Below, piece after piece: positions 1 to 9,031 of a stretch of 64,000 nt of DNA (its first letter is position 1; each line of letters opens with the position of its first letter). Position numbers and translations under genes: made by a program. This DNA is from Mycolicibacterium rhodesiae JS60. Lineage in GTDB: Bacteria; Actinomycetota; Actinomycetes; Mycobacteriales; Mycobacteriaceae. The stretch covers positions 1,550,001-1,614,000 of the forward strand of contig AGIQ01000001.1 of NCBI GenBank assembly GCA_000230935.2. The letters are read 5' to 3'. The notes under the pieces are model-generated. The model saw only the letters and a program-made list of their open reading frames with translations, ran no database searches and was not told where the DNA came from.

Positions 1-860
1 TCGAGCACCCGCGCCTCGCAGGTACCGCACACCCCTTCGTAGCAGCTCGTCGTGATCGGAATTCCGGCTTCCTCAATGAGTTCCAAGATCGACTGATCGG
101 GCGTCACTTCCAGGGTTATGCCCGAACGCTGGCATACCACCTCGAACTGGTCGAACGCCGCCGTATCGTCGGTTGTGGCCGCCGTTCTGGCGGCGAAGCG
201 TTCCACGTGGAGGCTGCCGCCCGGCCAGCGTGCACAGCGCTGCTCGACGGCGGTGAGCAACGCTTCGGGCCCGCAGCAATAGACCGCCGTACCGTCTTCG
301 GGATCCCCGAGTAGCGAGTCGAGATCGAGAAGACCACATTCGTCTTGTGGCCATATCGTCACTCGATCGGGATAGCGCTGGACGAGATCAGCGGCGAATG
401 CCATGGAATCTCTGCTCCGCCCGCCGTACAGCAGCGTCCAGTCTTTCCCGACGCGATGGGAGGTCTCGAGCATTGCCAGTATCGGCGTGATGCCGATGCC
501 GCCGGCGATGAAGCGATAGCGGCGGGCGTCGGCGAGCGGGAAGTGATTTCGAGGGCCGCGCACCCGCACGACGGAGCCCTCGTGGAGGTTGTCGTGCACG
601 TAGCGCGAGCCTCCGCGGCTGTGGGGTTCCAGCAACACACCGACGCGCCAGAGGGCCGAATCCAGCGGGTCGCCGCACAGTGAGTATTGGCGGATCAGGC
701 CATCCCCGAGAACGAGATCGATATGGGCCCCGGGCTGCCACCGTGGGAGCTCCCTGCCATCCGGAGCGGCGAGGGTCAACACGACGACATCGTTCGCCGC
801 AACGTAGCGGTGCAGGACGGTCAGGTCCGCGGTGAACTCGTGAACGCTGGCGTTCGACAT
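1..860 (-). CDS. PDR-type ferredoxin reductase (flavin/NAD/2Fe-2S), C-terminus cut by window edge
   Basis: The gene runs off the left edge; about 286 residues from the ATG at 860 are present, and the family is usually about 320. The order is a flavin-binding barrel with RQYS (near residue 57), a nucleotide-binding domain with GGIGITPIL (about 118-126) and CGPEALL (about 197-203), then a plant-type 2Fe-2S domain of which CYEGVCGTC is visible; the last cysteine lies beyond the edge. Members of the phthalate dioxygenase reductase family pass electrons from NAD(P)H through flavin to their own 2Fe-2S centre and on to an oxygenase. It follows the P450 stop codon by 25 bp on the same strand, so it is probably the electron donor of that P450. 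An alternative partner would be a Rieske oxygenase outside the window. Confidence 0.88.
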   Translation of the reverse strand, partial: MSNASVHEFTADLTVLHRYVAANDVVVLTLAAPDGRELPRWQPGAHIDLVLGDGLIRQYSLCGDPLDSALWRVGVLLEPHSRGGSRYVHDNLHEGSVVRVRGPRNHFPLADARRYRFIAGGIGITPILAMLETSHRVGKDWTLLYGGRSRDSMAFAADLVQRYPDRVTIWPQDECGLLDLDSLLGDPEDGTAVYCCGPEALLTAVEQRCARWPGGSLHVERFAARTAATTDDTAAFDQFEVVCQRSGITLEVTPDQSILELIEEAGIPITTSCYEGVCGTCEARVL

Positions 861-885
861 CGTCAACGCGGTATGCAACGCCCGC

Positions 886-2217
886 TCACACTACGGTCAC
901 CCGCGCGGGCAGGTGCTTGAGGCCGCCGACGAAGTTCGTGTGCGTCACGCTGCCTGGGCCGAGCACCTCGATTGCGTCGAGGCGGGGCAGGAGCTGCTCG
1001 AACATCACCCGAAGTTCCAGCTTGGCCAGATGCTGGCCCACGCAGGTGTGTCCGCCGAAGCCGAATGCCATGTGGTTGTTGGGTTTCCGATCGATATTGA
1101 AGTCGTCGGGGTCGGTGAACAGATCCTCGTCGCGGCATGCGGACTGAAACAGCGGCATCACCCGGTCGCCGGCCTTGATGAGCTGACCGTTCAGTTCATA
1201 GTCGGCGTCGGCGCGGCGCATGAAGTGCTTGACCGGCGCGACGTACCGCAAGCCCTCCTGAATCAGGTTGGGTACCAAGGTCATGTCGGCCCTGATCCTG
1301 GCCAGCACATCAGGATGCAGCGCAAGCTGTTGCAACGTGCCCGCCAACGTCGCCGAGGTGGTGTCGTGTCCGGCGGTGCAGATCGCCATGAACCAGCCGT
1401 AGGCGTAGGCGGTCGGCCAGTAGTCCCCGTCGGGGGTGGTGGCCACCGAGATGAGTGTCGCAAGGTCGTCGCGGGGATTGGCCCGGCGATCTTCGATCAG
1501 TGTGTCGAAGTAGCCATAGAAGTCCTGGACGGTGTTTGCGAATTGCTGTGCCATCGCTTCTGGGCTGAGCGGTTCGACGTCGTCGCGCTGGTGCTCGGGG
1601 TCGGCGGTGCCGAAGAACTCCTGGGTCAGCGCCATCATCCGCGGTTCGTCTTCGGCAGGCACCCCGAACAGCGTCATCACGACATGAAGCGGGAAGCCGA
1701 GCGCCCAGTCGTCGACGAGATCGATTTGTTTGTCACCCGCGGAGACGCCTTTGAGCTTGTCGATGGACTCGTTGGCCAGTGCGCGGATCTGGTCCTCCCA
1801 CTTCTTGAGCTGGATGGGCTTGAACCAGTCGAACGCGATGTTCTTGACCGTCGTGTGCTCCGGCGGGTCGAGGAAGGGCAGGGCGTCCATCAGGCGCAGG
1901 CTGCCGCCGAGGAGTTGCTTGGTGAACTCGTCGCCGGCCTGGTTCGTCAGGATGGGATTGTGTGAACCTGGCTTGGCGCCTCCGCCGGCGCTGAAGATCT
2001 CCGGCTGGCCCTCGACTTCCTGGATGTCCGCGTACTTGCTGACCAGCCACAGCGGGTCATACCCCGCCACAACGGCTTTGCCGACCGGCATGTTGTGGCG
2101 CATCCACTTGTACGCCTCGTGCAGCGCGGCGAGGTCGGCGTGGCCCTCGGGAAGCACGATCCGCCGTGCTATCTCCTCGGGGAGGATCGCAGTATCTGCC
2201 TGCTGGGTGGTGGTCAC
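886..2217 (-). CDS. Cytochrome P450 (CYP108-like character)
   Basis: A 443-residue P450 monooxygenase. The I-helix oxygen-binding motif AGHDTT, the K-helix ExxR (EGLR) and the haem loop [10 protein letters not shown] with its cysteine ligand are all intact. I start it at the GTG at 2217 because AGGAGG lies 5 bases upstream; the reading frame stays open to 2322 but that extension looks non-coding. The stretch after the haem cysteine ([20 protein letters not shown]) resembles the terpineol-type CYP108 group, a tentative assignment from memory. The reductase gene is directly downstream and a small haem-less cytochrome-like gene upstream, all on the minus strand, so one operon is likely. The substrate is unknown. 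Confidence 0.92.
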   Translation of the reverse strand: MTTTQQADTAILPEEIARRIVLPEGHADLAALHEAYKWMRHNMPVGKAVVAGYDPLWLVSKYADIQEVEGQPEIFSAGGGAKPGSHNPILTNQAGDEFTKQLLGGSLRLMDALPFLDPPEHTTVKNIAFDWFKPIQLKKWEDQIRALANESIDKLKGVSAGDKQIDLVDDWALGFPLHVVMTLFGVPAEDEPRMMALTQEFFGTADPEHQRDDVEPLSPEAMAQQFANTVQDFYGYFDTLIEDRRANPRDDLATLISVATTPDGDYWPTAYAYGWFMAICTAGHDTTSATLAGTLQQLALHPDVLARIRADMTLVPNLIQEGLRYVAPVKHFMRRADADYELNGQLIKAGDRVMPLFQSACRDEDLFTDPDDFNIDRKPNNHMAFGFGGHTCVGQHLAKLELRVMFEQLLPRLDAIEVLGPGSVTHTNFVGGLKHLPARVTVV

Positions 2218-2315
2218 GGCTTCCTCCTGCTGTCGTGCTTGAGCTGCGTCGAGTGCGGTAGTCCGGTGCGGACGGCATCTGTGACTCAGTCTCGTCACGG
2301 GCGCCCCCGCATTCG

Positions 2316-2334
2316 CCCCCACTAGGGGGTTTTA
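2316..2334. promoter_or_regulatory. C5/G5 hairpin between the small gene and the P450
   Basis: Five C, the loop ACTA and five G are followed by TTTTA on the plus strand. No plus-strand gene ends here, so it is not an obvious terminator. It sits in the leader of the minus-strand P450 gene and could be an operator or an mRNA hairpin. Confidence 0.25.
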
Positions 2335-2363
2335 TCGCTACCGCGTTGGGGGGAGAACGGGCC

Positions 2364-2693
2364 TCACTGTTCCGGGCAGCCGTCGTCGATCCACCCCACG
2401 ATCCGCGCGATCGAATCTTCCGGGATCAGGGGAAGATACGCGGGCATCGCTGGTATCAGAGCGCCAGCGGGCGGCTGGGGCAGATCGGAGCCGAACGGCG
2501 GCTGGCCCCTCAGCGATTTCACCAAGTTGGAGTTGTCGCCGTCGCCGGGGATGACGAGAGGGCGACCACCGATCTTCATCGTGATGAATCTGTCGCGGGT
2601 GATACCGCGCCAAAAAGGTCCATGGGACGCTACGTCCGCGTCGGGCCCGCCGACCGAGTCATCGAGGATGGCGATGACGTCGATGAAGTTCAC
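2364..2693 (-). CDS. Small cytochrome-c-like protein without a CxxCH haem motif
   Basis: A 109-residue protein starting at the GTG at 2693, with AGGAGG upstream. The C-terminal part has the layout of the single-haem cytochrome c domains common in planctomycete-type proteins: PGDGDNSNLVKSLRGQPPFG, then a MP motif and a closing IVGWIDDGCPE helix. The CxxCH needed for covalent haem is absent; the corresponding region reads HGPFWRG. No signal peptide is visible, so it is probably cytoplasmic. It precedes the P450 and reductase genes on the same strand, suggesting a helper role in that electron-transfer or substrate unit. The function is unproven; the fold call rests on motif spacing only. Confidence 0.55.
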   Translation of the reverse strand: MNFIDVIAILDDSVGGPDADVASHGPFWRGITRDRFITMKIGGRPLVIPGDGDNSNLVKSLRGQPPFGSDLPQPPAGALIPAMPAYLPLIPEDSIARIVGWIDDGCPEQ

Positions 2694-2933
2694 GGCTGTT
2701 CGTTCCTCCTGCGCGGAGGCCACTCGCCGTCCGCTGCAGCACAGTGTGGTCGGCTGCTCCGCCCGCCGCGTCACCACGACGGGGGTCGATTGCTCTTGCT
2801 TTGGAGGGATTTGACCGGGGGCGGAAGGTCAGCCGGCGCGGCGCTCCTGAACATGGGTGTTCAGCCTCCCCAGCCCGTCCTGGCCTGGTGGAATACCGAT
2901 ATTCGGCCTGCTGGTCGTGTGTATTCTCGTGCG

Positions 2934-4061
2934 ATGGGTCACACTGCTGCGCGGTCTTCGGCTGCGGCGCGGACCGCCGACGAGGAGCGGCTGCGCGCGG
3001 TCCTCGACGGCTTGCGTGCGATTGCCGACGCGGACGACCCGCAGTGGAAGCCGCGTCCCGCCGATGCGCGCGCGGTACTCGACGGCGCCTGGTCGGCGCT
3101 TGCCGATCTGCTCGACGAGCGACCCCACGCGGGCGCCGTGTTGGAGATGTTGCGCAGGCTCACTCTCGCTGATGACGCATTGGCCCGGGCGACGGCCGTA
3201 CCCCGCCAACTCGGTGAGGCACTGGGCCGGCTGGAATCTGCGCCGTCGAGGGTGGCAGATCTGGTGCGCCTGGCGCCTCAACTGACTCGATACCTCGGAT
3301 TCGACCGCGCGATACTCTCGCGGATCGTTGACGGCCTATGGATTTCGCAGGCGGTTTACATTGCCGACGATCCCCGTTGGGCCGACGAAATCAATCAGGT
3401 CGGCCAGCGCAGTCCCCAACCGCTCTTCCCGGGTCTTTACGAGACTGAGATCGCCCGGCGGCGCGAGGCGATGATCGTGACCGACGTTCAGAGTGATGCG
3501 CGGGTCCACCGGCCGATCGCGGACGCCTCGCGATCGCAGTCCTACGTTGCGGCTCCGATCGTTTCCGGAAATCGTGTCGTCGGCTTGTTGCATGCCGATT
3601 GTTATCTGCAGGGCCGCCAGACCGGTGGGACCGACTGCGAATCGCTGGCCGCCTATGCCAAGGGGCTGCAGGTGGCGCTCAGTAGGGCGCACCTGGCCGA
3701 AGGACTGCAGGCGGTGAGCTCTGTCCTGAGAAACACCGCGAACGACAGCCAGGACCGGGCCGACGCGGCCGGCGAGTTCGTGCTGGACGAGCCGGCCCCG
3801 GACGTCGCCGAGGGCCCGCATATCGCGCTGGCCACCCGGGTCACGCGACGGGCACTTCGTTCGGTGCGCGACGTCCTGACCGCCCGTGAGGTGCAGATCC
3901 TCGAGCTCATGGCCGAGGGACGGAGCAATGCGGCGATCGCCACCCAGCTGGTCATCTCCGAAGGCACCGTCAAACAACACGTGAAGCACATCTTGCGAAA
4001 GTTGCGTGCCGCCAACCGGGTGGAGGCAGTGTCGATGCTCTACCAGTCAGACGGTGCGTGA
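2934..4061 (+). CDS. GAF-domain LuxR-family transcriptional regulator
   Basis: A 375-residue regulator. Residues of about 100-255 look like a GAF sensor domain, and the C-terminus is a LuxR helix-turn-helix (LTAREVQILELMAEGRSN, then SEGTVKQHVKHILRKL). The start at 2934 follows an open but non-coding-looking stretch. It is divergent from the P450/reductase unit (241 bp between starts) and convergent with the second P450 gene, whose stop it overlaps by 15 bp. It is therefore a good candidate to regulate one or both P450 units, probably in response to a small aromatic or lipid ligand; the ligand is not deducible. Confidence 0.85.
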   Translation: MGHTAARSSAAARTADEERLRAVLDGLRAIADADDPQWKPRPADARAVLDGAWSALADLLDERPHAGAVLEMLRRLTLADDALARATAVPRQLGEALGRLESAPSRVADLVRLAPQLTRYLGFDRAILSRIVDGLWISQAVYIADDPRWADEINQVGQRSPQPLFPGLYETEIARRREAMIVTDVQSDARVHRPIADASRSQSYVAAPIVSGNRVVGLLHADCYLQGRQTGGTDCESLAAYAKGLQVALSRAHLAEGLQAVSSVLRNTANDSQDRADAAGEFVLDEPAPDVAEGPHIALATRVTRRALRSVRDVLTAREVQILELMAEGRSNAAIATQLVISEGTVKQHVKHILRKLRAANRVEAVSMLYQSDGA

Positions 4062-5402
4062 GCGAGGGCCCCGACCGGGATCGATCGGCATGCTCACCAC
4101 ACCGCGAATGAAGTTGGTCCGCACTAACGTCGGCGTTCCGGTGCTGAAATCAGGCATTTGGGAATGCAATTCACGGAACAGAGACCTCAGCATTGTTCGG
4201 GCGAGTTGGCTGCCAAGGCAGAAGTGAATACCGCCCCCGCCGAATGCGATGTGCGGATTGCGTTCTCGGGCCAGGTTGAGTTCGTTCGGCTTGTCGAAGA
4301 CCGTGTCATCGCGATTGCCCGAGGAGTACATCATCACGACCTTGTCGCCGGGCAAGATCTTCTGTCCGCCCAGTTCGTACTCGGTGACGCAGGTCCGCCG
4401 GAAGGTCTGCACGACTGAGCCCCAACGCAGGAATTCTTCTACTGCCGTGCCGATGCGCCCGTCGAAGTCAGCCCACAGCCACGCCCGTTGGCCCGGATGG
4501 TCGTCGAGCGCCTTTGCGCCGAAACTTGCGGTGTGGCGGGTGGTGTCGGTTGCCGCAACGGCGAAGAGAACCATCGTCGCACCGATCTCGAAGTCACTGA
4601 GACGCTCGCCGTCGATCTCGGCCTGAACCAGGCTTGTCAGCAGATCTTCGGTCGGGTGGGCGCGCCGTTGCGCGATCAATTCCTCGGTGAGGTCGTGGAT
4701 CACCAGTGCGGCCTCGACCTGAACCTCAGCGGGATCGCGGCCGGCAAGAAGATCGGGGTCGGCCCACGCCTGGGTCTCGTCGGCGGCATGTGAGAACCGT
4801 TGTCGCAGATCAGCGGGGACGCCGAACATATCGCCGAACATCTCGACGGGTAGATGCTTGGAGATGTCCTCGACAAAATCGATCGCCGCACCGTCGGCGG
4901 CTTTCGACGCCGCAGCAGCAACGATTCGCTGTGCGCGCGAGGCGATGTCGTGCTCGATCCGTTGAATCTGGCGCGCCGTGAACGCCGAACTCACCAGCCG
5001 GCGCACCTTCTGGTGCTGGGGGTTGTCCATGGCCAGAAAGGACATTGCCATCTCGAGGAACACCGCGGGCAGCGTGTCGAACATGACTCCATAGCGGGAT
5101 ACGAACACCTCAGAGTTCTGGCTCACTTCGGTGATGTCCTTGTGCCGCACCACGGCCCAGAAACCGGGATCGTCGGGGTCGGGTGAGACCGCGGTCTCGA
5201 TCGGCGGCTGCCAGCTGACCGGTCGGCTGTGCCGCAACTCGGCGAAGAGCGGGTCACGCTCGGGTAGGTCGAGATCCCAGAACGCGTCGCTGGAAACATT
5301 CAGCGCATCGAACGATCGGGTGGCGGCGACGTCATTCGTCGGAGCCAGGTCGACATCGCTGTCGTCGTCGAAGGACAGCTCGGAATCTTCGAAGGTGGTC
5401 AT
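4047..5402 (-). CDS. Cytochrome P450
   Basis: A 451-residue P450 with an acidic N-terminal extension of about 30 residues. Diagnostic parts are the I-helix AVAATDTTRHT (the usual AGxxTT has become ATDTT), the K-helix EFLR and the haem loop FGGGGIHFCLGSQLAR. The overall look is that of mycobacterial CYPs acting on lipid or steroid-like substrates, but I cannot name the family. It follows the alcohol dehydrogenase gene by 21 bp and the SCP2 gene before that, suggesting oxidation of an SCP2-bound lipid or alcohol. Its 3' end overlaps that of the LuxR gene. No ferredoxin is encoded next to it. Confidence 0.92.
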   Translation of the reverse strand: MTTFEDSELSFDDDSDVDLAPTNDVAATRSFDALNVSSDAFWDLDLPERDPLFAELRHSRPVSWQPPIETAVSPDPDDPGFWAVVRHKDITEVSQNSEVFVSRYGVMFDTLPAVFLEMAMSFLAMDNPQHQKVRRLVSSAFTARQIQRIEHDIASRAQRIVAAAASKAADGAAIDFVEDISKHLPVEMFGDMFGVPADLRQRFSHAADETQAWADPDLLAGRDPAEVQVEAALVIHDLTEELIAQRRAHPTEDLLTSLVQAEIDGERLSDFEIGATMVLFAVAATDTTRHTASFGAKALDDHPGQRAWLWADFDGRIGTAVEEFLRWGSVVQTFRRTCVTEYELGGQKILPGDKVVMMYSSGNRDDTVFDKPNELNLARERNPHIAFGGGGIHFCLGSQLARTMLRSLFRELHSQMPDFSTGTPTLVRTNFIRGVVSMPIDPGRGPRSRTV

Positions 5403-5423
5403 GGTGATCCTCTCTGGGCTAGC

Positions 5424-6479
5424 TCAGACCCAAGGGTCGAGCACGATTTTGGTGGCCTCGCGGGCTTCGAAGAGGCGATAGGCGTCGGCGGCCTCCGACA
5501 GGCCCATCCGGTGGGACACGATCCTGCCGGGGTTCAACTTCCCGGCAGCCGACAGTGCGAGCACCTCGTCGATGTACTCGATGATGTGGGCGACGCCCAT
5601 GTGCAGCGTCACGCCCTTGAGGTAGAGCTCACCGAACGGAATCGACACGGATTCTTCGGTGTAGACCCCTGGGATGGACAGCGTGCCGCCCGCGCGGACC
5701 AGCGAGATCGCCGACACGAGAACCGATTCGTGACCGACCGCATCGACGACGACGTCGGCCCCGCGCCAGCCGGTCAGGTCGAGCACCGCATCGGCCGGAT
5801 CATCCTCCGATGCGTTGATCGCCTGCGCGCCAAGGCTTTCAGCCTCTTTGAGCCGTGTGTCGATCTTGTCCACGATGACGACCTGAGCCGCCCCCAGAAC
5901 GGTTGCGGCCATCGCGGCGCAGAGTCCCACCGGTCCGGCACCGACAATCGCGACAGTGTCGCCGGGGCGCATTGCGCGCGCGACTGCCTCGTAGCCGGTC
6001 GTCATGATGTCGCCCGCAAAGAGGATGTCGTCATCGGTCGCGGCGCCGTCGGGGATGATGCGTGCGGTCAGGTCGGCGTTCGGGATCACGACATATTCGG
6101 CCTGGCCACCGTCAAGGTCACCCAAGGCCAGACCGAGACCGAAAATTCTTGATCCAGCACAATTTCCAGGCTGGTGGCGACGGCACTGATAACACGCGCC
6201 GCAACTGACGACACACGAACTGACCACGCGGTCACCGGTGCTCATCTGACTGACGGCATCGCCGGCAGCTTCGACGGTGCCCAGAAACTCGTGACCAAGG
6301 ATGATGTCCGGCTCGGCTTCGAGCCGGCCCTCGTAGGGGTGAAGGTCCGTGCCGCAGATCGCGGTTCGCTCGACCCGCACGAGAATGTCCGTCGGGTTGG
6401 CGATCACCGGTTTCGGTACCTCCATGACTTCGACGCGGTGTGGCGCACGCAAGACCGCGGCCCGCATCGTCTCAGGCAC
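5424..6479 (-). CDS. Zinc-dependent alcohol dehydrogenase (MDR superfamily)
   Basis: A 351-residue medium-chain dehydrogenase. The catalytic zinc ligands appear in CGTDLH and GHE, the structural zinc site is a C-x2-C-x2-C-x7-C cluster (about residues 93-106), and the NAD(P)-binding Rossmann motif is VGAGPVGLCAA. It should interconvert an alcohol and an aldehyde or ketone. The start codon overlaps the SCP2 stop by 8 bases, and the P450 gene follows after 21 bp, so the three are likely co-translated. A natural reading is that the dehydrogenase oxidises an alcohol made by the P450, but the order of reactions is inferred. Confidence 0.92.
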   Translation of the reverse strand: MPETMRAAVLRAPHRVEVMEVPKPVIANPTDILVRVERTAICGTDLHPYEGRLEAEPDIILGHEFLGTVEAAGDAVSQMSTGDRVVSSCVVSCGACYQCRRHQPGNCAGSRIFGLGLALGDLDGGQAEYVVIPNADLTARIIPDGAATDDDILFAGDIMTTGYEAVARAMRPGDTVAIVGAGPVGLCAAMAATVLGAAQVVIVDKIDTRLKEAESLGAQAINASEDDPADAVLDLTGWRGADVVVDAVGHESVLVSAISLVRAGGTLSIPGVYTEESVSIPFGELYLKGVTLHMGVAHIIEYIDEVLALSAAGKLNPGRIVSHRMGLSEAADAYRLFEAREATKIVLDPWV

Positions 6480-6873
6480 TCGCGTCGTCCTTCTTGGCGA
6501 TCCTCTCGCGGTACATCGGGAACAGCGGTTTGGTGAGGGGGACTAGCTTGAGGATCTTGTTGACTGGACCTTTGGCCTTGACCTGACCCTTCGCCAAGCC
6601 GACGGCGAGGTTGTAGTCGCCGCGCCAGAATTGGTCTGCGGTATCGCCGCGCATCAGCAGGGTGATGTCGGGCTTGACGTCGTTGGGGCCGGAAATGACT
6701 TGGTAGTCATCGTGAAAGACCATGGTCATCTCGAAGTCGGGATCGGTGTAGATGACCCGCATGACGATGTTGGCTGCTTTGAGCTTCGGCCCCGATTCGG
6801 GATGATCACCCGCTTCGCGGAACACCCCGCCGATGTACTCGTCGAGTTCGTCGGCGTCCTTGAAAAAACCCAT
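6472..6873 (-). CDS. SCP2 sterol-transfer domain protein
   Basis: A 133-residue stand-alone SCP2-like lipid-binding domain. The segments LLMRGDTADQFWRGDYN and AVGLAKGQVKAKGPVNKI are typical of the family. The ATG at 6873 is preceded by AGGAG at a distance of 10 bases; an upstream ATG at 6918 lacks a ribosome site. It is the first gene of the SCP2-dehydrogenase-P450 unit, overlapping the dehydrogenase start. It probably presents a hydrophobic substrate to the two enzymes in the cytoplasm. The promoter region contains a CTACCCCC...GGGATAG dyad. Confidence 0.85.
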   Translation of the reverse strand: MGFFKDADELDEYIGGVFREAGDHPESGPKLKAANIVMRVIYTDPDFEMTMVFHDDYQVISGPNDVKPDITLLMRGDTADQFWRGDYNLAVGLAKGQVKAKGPVNKILKLVPLTKPLFPMYRERIAKKDDASA

Positions 6874-6961
6874 GGCGATCGTGCTCCTGGCTTGACGGTG
6901 AGTTCGATCACCATGCAAGCACCGTGGCGTCGATTCGATCAGACCCCGCCGGGATGTATTG

Positions 6962-6979
6962 CTACCCCCGAAGGGATAG
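6962..6979. promoter_or_regulatory. Dyad CTACCCCCGAAGGGATAG upstream of the SCP2 operon
   Basis: An 18-bp imperfect inverted repeat (CTA/TAG outer and CCC/GGG inner arms) lies 89 bp upstream of the SCP2 start. It could be an operator, possibly for the nearby LuxR protein. It also lies just past the 3' end of the response-regulator gene. Confidence 0.3.
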
Positions 6980-6996
6980 TCGGTTGTTGACCGTGG

Positions 6997-7445
6997 CTAG
7001 CGGGGCTGGCCGCCCGGCAACCGGACCACCTGGACGAAGAATTCGTCGATCTGGCGGACCGCACCCATGAACCGGTCGAGGTCGACCGGCTTGGTCACGT
7101 AGGCATTGGCGTGCAGCTTGTAGCTGCGCAGGATGTCCTCTTCGGCGGACGAGGTGGTGAGCACCACGACCGGGATGCTGCGCAGGTCGTCGTCGGACTT
7201 GATCTTCTCGAGGAGCTGGCGGCCGTCGTACTTCGGCAGGTTCAGGTCGAGCAGGATGAGGTCAGGCCGCGGTGCGTCGGCGAACGGGCCGCGCCGATAG
7301 AGATAGTCCAGACCCTCCTCGCCGTCATGCACGACATGCAGGGTGTTCTTGAGCTTGTTGTGCTCGAACGCCTCCGGGTGATCAGCTCGTCCCCGGGATC
7401 GTCCTCGATGAGCAGGACGTCGATCGCGCGACCGTTGTCGGTCAT
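6997..7445 (-). pseudogene. CheY-like response regulator with a one-base frameshift
   Basis: The ATG at 7445 opens a receiver domain with the acidic pocket [13 protein letters not shown]. At about 7373-7378 the frame breaks: adding one G (ACCCGG to ACCCGGG) restores [11 protein letters not shown] and runs through the phospho-acceptor LLDLNLP, the TTS switch and the KP motif (YVTKPVDLD) to the stop at 6997. Restored, the protein would have 149 residues, normal for a single-domain Rcp1-type regulator. Its ATG overlaps the histidine kinase stop (ATGA), so it is the third gene of a PP2C-kinase-regulator operon and the likely phosphorylation partner. The break is either a sequencing error in a G/C run or a real mutation. 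Confidence 0.85.
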
Positions 7446-9031
7446 GAAGCGGTTCCTTCCAATTGGGGCTGGTGCTCGGGTGTGGTGATGGCGGGCAGCG
7501 TGAACCGGAATCGGGTTCCGTCGTCATAGGACGTGTCGATCCAGATGGTCCCACCGTGGTGCTCGACGATCTTCTTGACCAACGCCAGGCCGATTCCGGT
7601 GCCTGCGTCGGCATCCCGGCCGTGAAGACGTTGGAAGATCACGAACACCTTGTCGACGAACTCGTCGGCGATGCCGATTCCGTTGTCGGCGAAGGTGAAC
7701 ATCCATTGTCCTTCGTGGTCGTCCGAACCGGCCTCGGAGGTGATGGCAACGCGGGGAGCCTGGCCCTCACGGCGGAACTTGACGGCGTTGCTGACGAGGT
7801 TCTGCCACAGCATGATCAGCAGGGTCGGATCGCCCAACACCTTCGGCAGCGGTCCGGACCGGGTGATCTCGGCGCCGGTCTCCGCGATCGAGGTCGCCAC
7901 GTTGGCAATCGCCTCGTCCAGCACGGCATCGAGATTGACCTCCACCAACGTGGCGTTGAGCCGGCCGACTCGGGAGAACGTCAACAGGTCGTTGATCAGG
8001 ATCTGCATGCGCTTGGCGCCGTCGACGGCGAAATCGAGGTACTGCTGCCCGCGTTCGTCGAACTGGTCGCCGTAGCGCTTCTCCAGCAGCTGGCAGAACG
8101 AGGCCACCTTGCGCAGCGGCTCCTGCAGATCGTGGGAGGCGACGTAGGCGAATTGTTCGAGCTCGGCGTTGGAGCGCAGCAGCTCGGCTGCTTGTTCGTC
8201 CAGCTCTGCGCGTGCCGCACTGGACGCGTCGAGTTCGTCGACGATGCGTTGGCGCATGTCCTCGACATCGGCGGCGATCGAGCGAATATCCTTGGGCCCC
8301 TGGGGAACGATGTGCTGACCGAAGCTGCCGTTGGTGATCCGCCTGCAGGCCGCGGCCAGCGCCTCCAGCGGCCGGGTGACCGCATTGCGAACCAGGATCG
8401 TGATCACGAGCCCCGTGATGAGGAAGGCGGCGATCACCACACCCAAGGCCCGGTCGCGCCAGGCCTGAGCCGTGCGGAGCTGATCGACAGCATCGGTGCG
8501 CGCGCTCGCCAGATGCTGGTTCTGGATATCGAAAAGGGCTCTCAGAGAATCGAATTTCGACTTGCCGGCTTCGGCGTTCGCTCTGGTCACCACGCTCGGC
8601 TGCCCCGGCGTCATGCTGGCGATCAGCGGCTCAGCATATCCGCTCCGCCACGCCGCCGCGGCTTGTTCGATCGCATCCAGATCACCGATCAGTTCCGGCC
8701 TTCCGGCGAGTTGCTCTCGAATAGCCTGCGCGGCAGCCTGTTCCGCTTTCTGGCCGTCGTAGTACGGCGCAAGGAACTGTTTGTCGGCTCCGATGACGTA
8801 CCCGCGAACCGCGGTCTCCTGGTCACGTAGTGCGGCCTGGAGCCGATAGGCGCCAACCCGGGCGGGCTGGATGTTGTCGATCAGCTGCCGGCTCGTCTCG
8901 TCGGTCCGGTTGAGCAATACGGCCGCGACAAGCGCGCCGCCGAGCACCACGAGGCCCACCACCGCGAGTACCAGACTGAGCCAGCCCCGCACCGTCATAC
9001 CGGACAGCCGGGTGCCCTCCACTTCTTTCAT
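7442..9031 (-). CDS. CHASE3-domain sensor histidine kinase
   Basis: A 529-residue membrane kinase. A short cytoplasmic N-terminus is followed by a membrane segment (about 14-41), a CHASE3-type extracytoplasmic domain ([20 protein letters not shown], then [12 protein letters not shown]), a second membrane segment (about 195-217), a HAMP linker, a HisKA domain with phospho-acceptor histidine in ASHDLQEPL, and an ATPase domain with NAVKF, DNGIGI and [13 protein letters not shown] start it at the ATG at 9031, whose A is the last base of the upstream stop (TGATG). The stimulus is unknown. It sits between the PP2C regulator and the receiver gene in a tightly coupled operon. Confidence 0.93.
   Translation of the reverse strand: MKEVEGTRLSGMTVRGWLSLVLAVVGLVVLGGALVAAVLLNRTDETSRQLIDNIQPARVGAYRLQAALRDQETAVRGYVIGADKQFLAPYYDGQKAEQAAAQAIREQLAGRPELIGDLDAIEQAAAAWRSGYAEPLIASMTPGQPSVVTRANAEAGKSKFDSLRALFDIQNQHLASARTDAVDQLRTAQAWRDRALGVVIAAFLITGLVITILVRNAVTRPLEALAAACRRITNGSFGQHIVPQGPKDIRSIAADVEDMRQRIVDELDASSAARAELDEQAAELLRSNAELEQFAYVASHDLQEPLRKVASFCQLLEKRYGDQFDERGQQYLDFAVDGAKRMQILINDLLTFSRVGRLNATLVEVNLDAVLDEAIANVATSIAETGAEITRSGPLPKVLGDPTLLIMLWQNLVSNAVKFRREGQAPRVAITSEAGSDDHEGQWMFTFADNGIGIADEFVDKVFVIFQRLHGRDADAGTGIGLALVKKIVEHHGGTIWIDTSYDDGTRFRFTLPAITTPEHQPQLEGTAS

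Noticed and set aside
913..1965. Long plus-strand open frame opposite the first P450
   Set aside because: It is the antisense of a gene with all P450 motifs; its own product shows no domain pattern and reflects GC bias.
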